Origin: an uncultured Sphingomonas sp.
GTDB lineage: Bacteria > Pseudomonadota > Alphaproteobacteria > Sphingomonadales > Sphingomonadaceae
Direction: 5' to 3'
DNA length: 64,000 bases
NCBI RefSeq assembly: GCF_902806265.1
Contig: NZ_CADCVZ010000059.1
Span: forward strand, 1 to 64,000
The position numbers and the translations under genes are program-made. Below, piece after piece: positions 58,266-64,000 of this stretch. The notes beneath the pieces are model-generated. The model made no database searches and had not been told where the DNA came from. It saw only the letters and a list, made by a program, of their open reading frames with translations. How positions within the stretch are numbered: the first letter of the stretch is position 1; each line of letters begins with the position of its first letter.

Positions 58266-58700
58266 TCAAGCGTCCAGCGGCGGCGTCGGGAAAGTGGCTA
58301 CGCAGCGGTGCGGATCGGCCTGCTCTTCCCCGATCACCGGCTGCCCCCACAAACTCACCCAGACATGGGCAGATAGACGGTCGGCATCGCTCCTGACGCC
58401 ATAATGCAGCTGAGCCGCCCCTCCTCGCCCCCGGAGCATCCAGTGCGTCGCCAGGCCTTCCTGGAAGCAGACGATCCGCCACGGCAGCCGGCGGGACGCC
58501 CTGCGGACGGCAAGCGCGATTGGCGCGGGATCGAGAGCGGTCTGGCGGCCGGCCCCGATCCGGGTGCTTGCCACGATCCAGCGAAACGGCCAGAAGCGCA
58601 CGGCCAGGCTCGCAAGGGTAAGCGCCGCGCAGGCTTCGGCGAACAGCGCGAAGTCTTCCAGGCGTGGCGCGGTCTTCGGGGACATGCTTTCCCTTAGCAT
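58266..58700 (-). CDS. Lasso peptide biosynthesis B2-like protein (transglutaminase-like)
   Basis: This 144-residue protein has a Transglut_core3 / McjB-like domain. Cys78 is in WRIVCFQEGLATHWMLRGRG, His112 is in LSAHVWVSLWGQPVIGEE, and the N-terminal helix FALFAEACAALTLASLAVRF fits the B2 pattern. In lasso peptide synthesis this Cys-His protease removes the leader. The usual acidic residue after the His (AHAWVE-type) is replaced by SLW here. No lasso cyclase or precursor peptide is seen nearby, so the role must be another or remote. The start could also be Met6. Confidence 0.75.
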   Translation of the reverse strand: MLRESMSPKTAPRLEDFALFAEACAALTLASLAVRFWPFRWIVASTRIGAGRQTALDPAPIALAVRRASRRLPWRIVCFQEGLATHWMLRGRGGAAQLHYGVRSDADRLSAHVWVSLWGQPVIGEEQADPHRCVATFPTPPLDA

Positions 58701-58759
58701 CGCACGGCAAACTCGACATCCCTTGGCGCAGCGCCGCCGCGACGCTATCCGCGATGCCG

Positions 58760-58834
58760 GGGCCTGTAGCTCAATGGTAGAGCCAGCCGCTCATAACGGC
58801 CAGGTTGGGGGTTCGAATCCCTCCGGGCCCACCA
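58760..58834 (+). tRNA. tRNA with CAU anticodon, probably tRNA-Ile2
   Basis: This 75 nt cloverleaf has acceptor GGGCCTG pairing with CGGGCCC (one G-U), D-arm GCTCAATGGTAGAGC, anticodon loop CTCATAA (CAT) and T arm GGGTTCGAATCCC; CCA is encoded. A CAU anticodon may be Met or Ile (lysidine-modified). The pairs C4-G69 and C5-G68 in the acceptor match the TilS identity elements of E. coli tRNA-Ile2 and differ from elongator Met, so Ile2 is favoured. Confidence 0.8.
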
Positions 58835-58835
58835 C

Positions 58836-60266
58836 TCAACTGCGTGCGGCCGGCAAGTGCAGACTGAGCCGGTCGGCCGTGATGTCCAATCGTCCCCCGG
58901 CGACGATCGCCAGTCCTCTGACCAGCCGCAATGCAAAGCCGGTGCCCAGCCCGGAGTCAGCGCCAGCATCGAACGTCGGATCCAAGAGCTCCTGCTCGCC
59001 CACTCCCCGCAAGGCCCTGGGTCGATCCAAGGATACCGCGATCAGCCGGGCCTGGCGCTGGGCGCGCAAACTGAGCTCCTCGCCTTCGGTAACTGCGCCG
59101 AGCACGGCGTCCACGAAGCGGTTCAGCAAGCGCGTGGCGAGATCGTGGCGAAGGGCAGTCCGAACAGTCCGTCCCGTCGGCTCGACCGTCAGCCTGACCC
59201 GCTTGGCAGCCATGGCGGGTTCCAGCGCTTGCGCGACGTCGGCCAGCAGCTCGGCGAGAGAGCTTGCGTCTTCTCCGTCGAGGCGACCCGACTGCAACTT
59301 GGCGGCAAGATCCAGATCGTCGACCGCCGCCACCAGCCGCCGCGCCTGGCGGACGATCTCGGCCGCGCGATCGCGATAGGCGCGATGGGCAGGACCCAGG
59401 ATCTGGCCCTCGATGATTTCGCCAAAGCCGATGATCGCGTTCAGCGGTGTACGAAGCTCATGGATCAGCTCACGGAGGTGATCGCTGTCGAGCGACGGGG
59501 CTTCAACGGGCGGTTCGCCGGCGCCGGTCTCTTCGTCGGGCCCCCGCCGCGCCGAACCATGATAGCCGGCAAAGCGGCCGGTGTCGGGGAAGAAGGCCGG
59601 CGTGCCGCTCCACCGCCACTCCCCCGCCATCTCGCCTTCCCGGGCGATCACCAAGGCTTCATCCTTGAACGGCAGCCGCGCGGCGAAGCGCTGCCCGAAA
59701 TCCTCGGCCAGCGAACGTCCGATCAGGGCCGCCCGTGCGGCGCCTTCGATCCAGTCGATCTCGCCGGTCGGCCCGCACTCCCAGCGAAACAAGCCCGGAG
59801 GGTCGGCGTTGCTCGGCGCGGCAGGCGCTTGCCTTGCTTCCGCAACCGACAGCTCGGCGAGACCGGTCTTCGCTGCTCCTTCATCCCGCCTGTCTGAGCG
59901 CTGCGCGCTCATCAGCTCTTGCACTTGCGGAGCGGCCTTCTCGCGCAGCTCGGCCCAGTCGAGGTCGTCGAGTTGGGCAGCCGCCAGCAAGGGGGCGGCG
60001 ACTTCAGGCCGATCAAGGAAGACGGCGAGCAGCGCGCGCGGCACCCCCGGCCCGGCGATCGCCTTGGCAGCGGCCAAGCGTACGGCGTCCGGCACTTCGC
60101 TGGACAGGACGGCGATCCGCTCCAGGGCACGATCGAGCAGCGCCGGGTCGGAGGTGCCTGCTCCACGCGCGACGAGCTCGACCAGCTGGCGCCACTGCAC
60201 CGCGCGGTCGCGCGGGGCGTCGGCGGACAGGGCAAGTACCGTGGACAGGCGATCGTCGAACCGCAG
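58836..60266 (-). CDS. Sensor histidine kinase, probably starting at CTG
   Basis: This is a 476-residue kinase. The phospho-acceptor His is in HLRELIHELRTPLNAIIGFGEII (His269). Residues 1-115 are a HEAT-like helical region and 155-240 a PAS-like sensor. The C-terminal ATPase part has a degenerate N box (RLLNRFVDAV) and DSGLGTGFALRLVRGLA as the G box. The first in-frame GTG (60200) would cut the conserved RFDDRLSTVLALSAD; no ATG, GTG or TTG precedes it after the stop, but a CTG at 60266 with GAGG 6 nt upstream fits. The start is inferred. No response regulator lies beside it. No signal peptide or membrane segment, so it is cytosolic. Confidence 0.82.
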   Translation of the reverse strand: MRFDDRLSTVLALSADAPRDRAVQWRQLVELVARGAGTSDPALLDRALERIAVLSSEVPDAVRLAAAKAIAGPGVPRALLAVFLDRPEVAAPLLAAAQLDDLDWAELREKAAPQVQELMSAQRSDRRDEGAAKTGLAELSVAEARQAPAAPSNADPPGLFRWECGPTGEIDWIEGAARAALIGRSLAEDFGQRFAARLPFKDEALVIAREGEMAGEWRWSGTPAFFPDTGRFAGYHGSARRGPDEETGAGEPPVEAPSLDSDHLRELIHELRTPLNAIIGFGEIIEGQILGPAHRAYRDRAAEIVRQARRLVAAVDDLDLAAKLQSGRLDGEDASSLAELLADVAQALEPAMAAKRVRLTVEPTGRTVRTALRHDLATRLLNRFVDAVLGAVTEGEELSLRAQRQARLIAVSLDRPRALRGVGEQELLDPTFDAGADSGLGTGFALRLVRGLAIVAGGRLDITADRLSLHLPAARS

Positions 60267-60343
60267 ATGGTGCCTCGTGCGCGGGGATGATGTTCAGCGC
60301 AGCTTGTAAGCGCGCCGTTATGTAAGAATAAATGACCTGCAGG

Positions 60344-60358
60344 TTAACTATCCCGTAA
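60344..60358. promoter_or_regulatory. CtrA-like site upstream of the histidine kinase
   Basis: TTAA (60344-60347), a 7 bp spacer and GTAA (60355-60358) differ in one base from TTAA-N7-TTAA. It lies 78 bp upstream of the proposed kinase start. It is weaker evidence than the site at 38500, because such 8-base patterns arise by chance. Confidence 0.25.
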
Positions 60359-60406
60359 TGACACAAGAGCAAGCGGTGGTGTTACTCCGGCACGCTCTAC
60401 CTGCTC

Positions 60407-60434
60407 GGGGAACAGGGGCTTGCTCCCGTTCCCC
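60407..60434. repeat. Strong hairpin before yaaA
   Basis: GGGGAAC (60407-60413) pairs with GTTCCCC (60428-60434) and inner GGG with CCC, with a bulged A, giving about 10 bp around GCTTGCT. It lies in the 218 bp divergent gap between the kinase and yaaA, 51 bp before the yaaA start. No T-run follows on either strand. It could be the yaaA leader or the end of an unrecognised small RNA. Confidence 0.4.
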
Positions 60435-60484
60435 CGTGAGCCCTCGCTTTGACGCAGGCGGAGCAGCACTGCTAGCGCCTTGCC

Positions 60485-61240
60485 GTGATTATCCTTCTTT
60501 CACCCGCCAAGACGCTCGACCTCGACAGCCCCTATGCGGAACGCCCGACCGAAGCCCGCTTTGCCGCCGAAGCCAACAGGATCGCGCGCGCCGCGGCCAA
60601 GCTCGGGCCCGAGCGGCTGGCCGAACTGATGCACATCTCGCCCAAGCTCGCGGCATTGAACGCCGCGCGGTTCAAGAACTTCGCACAAGCCGAGGAACGC
60701 CCGGCCATCCGCGCCTTTGCCGGCGATGTGTATCGCGGCTTCGATGCCTCGAGCCTGAACGAAGATGCCATCGGCTTCGCCCAGGAGCACCTGCGCATCC
60801 TGTCCGGCCTGTACGGTGTGCTCCGGCCGCTCGATGCCATTCGGCCCTACCGGCTTGAGATGGGAACGAAGTGGGCACCCAAAGCTGACAAGCTGACCGA
60901 TCATTGGGGGACCAAGGTGATGAAGGCGGTGCTGTCCGACCTTAAGCAAGAGGGTTCCGGCACCATCCTCAATCTCGCTAGCAACGAATATTATGCAGCG
61001 GTCCGGCCGCACCTGCCGCGCCGCGGCGTGCGGGTCATCGCGGCCGACTTCCGGGTCCGCACCGCCAAAGGCATGCAGTTCCAGAGCTTCACGGCCAAGG
61101 TTGCGCGCGGTACCTTGGCCCGCTGGGTCTGTGAGGAACGGATCACCGATCCTGCTGCCCTGCGCTTCTTCGATGCGGACGGCTGGCGGTTCGAAGCCGA
61201 AGGCTCCACCCCCAACAAGCCGCTCTACGTCCGCGGGTGA
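60485..61240 (+). CDS. yaaA: Peroxide stress protein YaaA (DUF328)
   Basis: This 251-residue protein starts with GTG (MIILLSPAKTLDLDSPYAER). Family signatures are SPAKTLD (residues 6-12), GDVYRGFDASSL (about 80-91), LRILSGLYGVLRPLDAIRPYRLEMGTK (about 103-129) and LNLASNEYYAAV (about 160-171). YaaA is induced by OxyR in E. coli; it lowers free iron and protects DNA from hydroxyl radicals. It stands alone before gyrA. The length matches the family. Confidence 0.92.
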   Translation: MIILLSPAKTLDLDSPYAERPTEARFAAEANRIARAAAKLGPERLAELMHISPKLAALNAARFKNFAQAEERPAIRAFAGDVYRGFDASSLNEDAIGFAQEHLRILSGLYGVLRPLDAIRPYRLEMGTKWAPKADKLTDHWGTKVMKAVLSDLKQEGSGTILNLASNEYYAAVRPHLPRRGVRVIAADFRVRTAKGMQFQSFTAKVARGTLARWVCEERITDPAALRFFDADGWRFEAEGSTPNKPLYVRG

Positions 61241-61255
61241 CCGCCTTTCCTCTCG

Positions 61256-61269
61256 CGCGCGTACGCGCG
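61256..61269. repeat. 14 bp perfect palindrome between yaaA and gyrA
   Basis: CGCGCGTACGCGCG is self-complementary and is centred 70 bp before the gyrA start, 16 bp after the yaaA stop. It may be an operator for gyrA or a hairpin end of the yaaA transcript. The rest of the 90 bp gap shows nothing else. Confidence 0.35.
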
Positions 61270-61330
61270 GGCTGCTAGGCCGCTCCGAACGGGCTCCGCG
61301 CCCATCAGATTAACAGAACAGGATAGCTTC

Positions 61331-64000
61331 TTGGCCACCCAACCGCCGGCGGAAACCCCGAGCAGCGACGCGATTGCCCCCATATCCATCGTCGAGGAGA
61401 TGAAGACCAGCTACCTCGATTATGCCATGTCGGTGATCGTCAGCCGCGCGCTGCCTGACGTGCGCGACGGGCTGAAGCCGGTGCACCGCCGCATCCTCCA
61501 CGCCTGCCAGGAAGCCGGGTACGTCGCCGGGCGACCATACCGCAAGTCGAGCCGCATCGTCGGCGACGTCATGGGTAAATACCATCCGCACGGCGACAGC
61601 GCGATCTACGACGCGCTCGCGCGCATGACCCAGGACTGGTCGATGCGCGTGCCGCTGATCGACGGCCAAGGCAACTTCGGGTCGATGGACCCCGATCCGC
61701 CCGCGGCCATGCGCTACACCGAAGCGCGGCTGGCGCGGGTCGCCAACTTCCTGCTGGGCGACATCGACAAGGACACCGTCACCTTTCAGCCGAACTATGA
61801 CGCCAGCGAGCGCGAGCCGCAGGTGCTTCCCGCGCGCTTTCCCAACCTGCTGGTCAACGGCGCGGGCGGCATCGCGGTGGGGATGGCGACCAACATCCCG
61901 CCGCACAACCTGGGCGAGGTCATCGCTGCGTGCCGGGCCTACATCGACGATCCGACGGTCACCTCCGAAGGCTTGATGGAGCAAGTCAAGGGACCGGATT
62001 TCCCGACGGGCGCCATTATTCTGGGCACCGCGGGCATCCGCAGTGCCTACACCAGCGGCCGCGGCTCGATTGTCCTGCGCAGCCGCTACAAGATCGAGGA
62101 AGTCCGCGGCGACCGGCGCTCGATCGTGCTGACCGCCATCCCCTATCAGCAGGGCAAGAACGCGCTGGTAGAGAAGATCGCCGAAGCGGCGAAAGACAAG
62201 CGGGTGGAGGGCGTCAGCGACATCCGCGACGAGTCCAACCGCGAGGGCGTGCGGGTGGTCATCGAGCTCAAGCGCGACGCCACGCCTGAAGTGGTGCTCA
62301 ACCAGCTGTGGCGGCACACCCCGGCGCAGGGCTCCTTCCCCGCCAACATGCTGGCGATCCGCGGTGGCCGCCCGGAAACGCTAACGCTCCGCGACATTAT
62401 CGAGAGCTTCGTCAAATTCCGCGAGGAGGTGATCACCCGCCGCTCCAAGTTCGAGCTGGCCAAGGCGCGGGACCGGGCTCATATCCTGCTCGGACTGGTG
62501 ATCGCGGTCACCAACCTCGACGAGGTCGTGCGCCTGATCCGCGGCTCCGCCTCTCCCGCCGAAGCGCGTGAGAAGCTGCTGCAACGCGAGTGGCCCGGCG
62601 ACCAGATCCGGGCTTACATCCAGCTGGTGGAGGCGGTCGAGCCGCAGGCGCTCGGCGAGACCTACCGGCTGTCCGAAGCGCAGGTGAAGGCGATCTTGGA
62701 GCTGCGCCTCCACCGCCTGACCGCGCTCGGCCGCGACGAGATCGGCGGCGAGCTAGAAGGCCTGGCCCGCACGATCGGCGAGCTGTTGGAGATCCTCGGC
62801 AACCGCGCCCGCCTGTACGAAGTGATGCGCGAGGAGTTGGACGAGGTCGACCGGGAGTTCGCCACGCCGCGGATGACGGAGATTGCCGCCGCAGCCGACG
62901 GGATCGACGACGAGGACCTGATCGAGCGCGAGGAGATGGTCGTCAACGTCACCATGACGGGCTACATCAAGCGCACGCCTCTCGCCCTGTTCCGCGAGCA
63001 GCGCCGCGGCGGCAAAGGCCGCTCGGGCATGAGCACCAAGGACGAGGACGCGGTCACCAACCTGTTCGTGACCTCGACCCACAATCCGGTACTGTTCTTT
63101 TCCAACCTCGGCCGCGTCTACCGCATGAAGGTGTGGCGTCTGCCCGAGGGCGGGCCGACCGCGCGTGGGCGGCCGATGGTCAACCTGCTGCCGCTGGCGA
63201 CGGGCGAGGTCATCACCACCGTCCTGCCGCTGCCCGAGGATGAGGAGAGCTGGGGCGACCTCCACCTGATGTTCGCGACCGCCCATGGCACCGTTCGGCG
63301 CAACAGCATGGACGCGTTTCGCAACGTGCCGACCGCCGGCAAGATCGCCATGCGCTTCGGAGTCGCCGAGGAGGGCGAAGGCGAGGACGTGACCGACCGG
63401 CTGATCGGCGTATCGCTGCTGAGCGAAGAGGACGACGTGCTGCTCGCCACCCGCAACGGCAAGGCGATCCGCTTCATGTCGACTGATGTGCGCGAATTCC
63501 AGAGCCGCACCTCGACCGGCGTGCGCGGCGTCCGGCTGCTCGGGGATGACGAGGTCATTTCCATGTCGATCCTCCACCGGGTGGGCACCACCCAGGAGGA
63601 ACGCGAGGCTTATCTCCGCTGCCCGCCGTGGCGCGACCGGGAGGGCACCGACTGCACCCTGCCCGCCGAGCGGATCGCCGAGATGGCCGAGGGTGAGCAG
63701 TTCATCCTGACTGTCACCGAGAACGGCTACGGCAAGCGCACCAGCGCCTACGAATACCGCCGCACCAACCGGGGCGGCCAAGGTATCACCAACATCGACA
63801 CTTCCGCCCGCAACGGCCGGGTCGTCGCGAGCTTCCCGGTGAAGCCGGGCGAGCAGATCATGCTGGCGACCGACCAGGGCAAGATGATCCGCACCACGGT
63901 CGGCTCCATCCGCATCGCCGGCCGCAACACGCAGGGCGTGACCATTTTCCGCGTGGCCGACGCTGAGCATGTGGTGAGCGTCGCCAAGATCGACGAAAGC
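61331..64000 (+). CDS. gyrA: DNA gyrase subunit A (partial, 3' end outside)
   Basis: The frame opens with TTG at 61331 ([20 protein letters not shown]) with AGGA about 8 nt upstream. It runs 890 codons to the window edge without a stop. It has [20 protein letters not shown] and the catalytic Tyr in [10 protein letters not shown]. The quinolone-resistance region is [12 protein letters not shown] with Ser90 and Asp94 (E. coli 83 and 87), both wild type. The GyrA box [11 protein letters not shown] separates gyrase A from ParC and marks the C-terminal pinwheel domain, which continues to [10 protein letters not shown]. It relaxes and negatively supercoils DNA with GyrB. Confidence 0.95.
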   Translation, partial: MATQPPAETPSSDAIAPISIVEEMKTSYLDYAMSVIVSRALPDVRDGLKPVHRRILHACQEAGYVAGRPYRKSSRIVGDVMGKYHPHGDSAIYDALARMTQDWSMRVPLIDGQGNFGSMDPDPPAAMRYTEARLARVANFLLGDIDKDTVTFQPNYDASEREPQVLPARFPNLLVNGAGGIAVGMATNIPPHNLGEVIAACRAYIDDPTVTSEGLMEQVKGPDFPTGAIILGTAGIRSAYTSGRGSIVLRSRYKIEEVRGDRRSIVLTAIPYQQGKNALVEKIAEAAKDKRVEGVSDIRDESNREGVRVVIELKRDATPEVVLNQLWRHTPAQGSFPANMLAIRGGRPETLTLRDIIESFVKFREEVITRRSKFELAKARDRAHILLGLVIAVTNLDEVVRLIRGSASPAEAREKLLQREWPGDQIRAYIQLVEAVEPQALGETYRLSEAQVKAILELRLHRLTALGRDEIGGELEGLARTIGELLEILGNRARLYEVMREELDEVDREFATPRMTEIAAAADGIDDEDLIEREEMVVNVTMTGYIKRTPLALFREQRRGGKGRSGMSTKDEDAVTNLFVTSTHNPVLFFSNLGRVYRMKVWRLPEGGPTARGRPMVNLLPLATGEVITTVLPLPEDEESWGDLHLMFATAHGTVRRNSMDAFRNVPTAGKIAMRFGVAEEGEGEDVTDRLIGVSLLSEEDDVLLATRNGKAIRFMSTDVREFQSRTSTGVRGVRLLGDDEVISMSILHRVGTTQEEREAYLRCPPWRDREGTDCTLPAERIAEMAEGEQFILTVTENGYGKRTSAYEYRRTNRGGQGITNIDTSARNGRVVASFPVKPGEQIMLATDQGKMIRTTVGSIRIAGRNTQGVTIFRVADAEHVVSVAKIDES

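Noticed and set aside
58218-58760. A full lasso peptide cluster around the B2-like gene
   Set aside because: No precursor-like small frame, asparagine-synthase-like cyclase or PqqD-like gene could be seen on either side.
61310-62317. Long minus-strand frame opposite gyrA
   Set aside because: Codon-bias shadow of gyrA; Asp/His/Arg-rich product without motifs.

Overview
The window is a 64 kb, gene-dense, GC-rich chromosomal segment. It most likely comes from an alphaproteobacterium of the order Sphingomonadales (Sphingomonas-like). This rests on a CcrM-type adenine methyltransferase next to rnhB, GatCAB, N-terminally extended ribosomal proteins L13 and S9, a PhoK-type alkaline phosphatase, a large TonB-dependent receptor, a BLUF photoreceptor and codon usage dominated by G/C third positions. 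No plasmid, phage, insertion sequence or CRISPR array was seen. Most of the window is core chromosome, and the accessory parts are 30.3-33.1 kb and 49-58.7 kb.

Layout. At 0-9.5 kb there is the end of an acyl-CoA dehydrogenase, tRNA-Gln, and a long leftward run of dxs, tlyA, tspO, ubiK-like, ybjN-like, proC, ilvE and an MFS transporter. A Zur-type regulator lies upstream of it, then a divergent TMEM175-like channel gene and a MerC-like gene whose promoter carries inverted GATGTT half-sites. At 9.5-14.5 kb come ctaA, cutA and rplM-rpsI, ending in a zone of strong stem-loops that faces clpX and clpP. At 14.6-20.5 kb are a TonB-dependent receptor, a polyprenol-type glycosyltransferase, trigger factor with a long Ala/Lys-rich tail, and tRNA-Leu. 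At 20.5-30.3 kb are two tiny proline-rich genes, a PAP2 / lipoprotein / M48 peptidase / lipoprotein run, a PhoK-like phosphatase, gatCAB and a spore-photoproduct-lyase-family radical SAM gene. At 30.4-33.1 kb is a decayed stretch: an outer-membrane barrel gene, degenerate repeats and two frameshifted genes.

At 33.1-42.1 kb are DUF3089, ruvX and pyrB, then a ParA / ribbon-helix-helix / TPR-SPOR operon divergent from a SEL1-SPOR gene, serB, miaA and a divergent ketol-acid reductoisomerase. At 42.1-48 kb are a 56-residue gene, a BLUF protein, an SDR, folP, ccrM (with four GANTC sites upstream), rnhB and a ThiD-VOC fusion. At 48-58.7 kb is a polysaccharide block read leftward: a lasso-B2-type transglutaminase-like protein, an EpsG-like polymerase, rfbA-C-B-D for dTDP-L-rhamnose, three glycosyltransferases, an epimerase and glmM. 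The last part has a CAU tRNA (probably tRNA-Ile2), a histidine kinase that probably starts at CTG, yaaA and the first 890 codons of gyrA.

How the genes work together. Most are housekeeping genes packed with 1-17 bp overlaps, so many runs are probably operons. The best candidates for unusual biology are the ParA/RHH/SPOR cassette with a CtrA-like site, the orphan lasso-B2-like protein in a rhamnose polysaccharide cluster, the ThiD-VOC fusion, the divergent KARI and the Zur/MerC/TMEM175 regulatory region. I did not find an obviously new multi-gene defence or mobile system.
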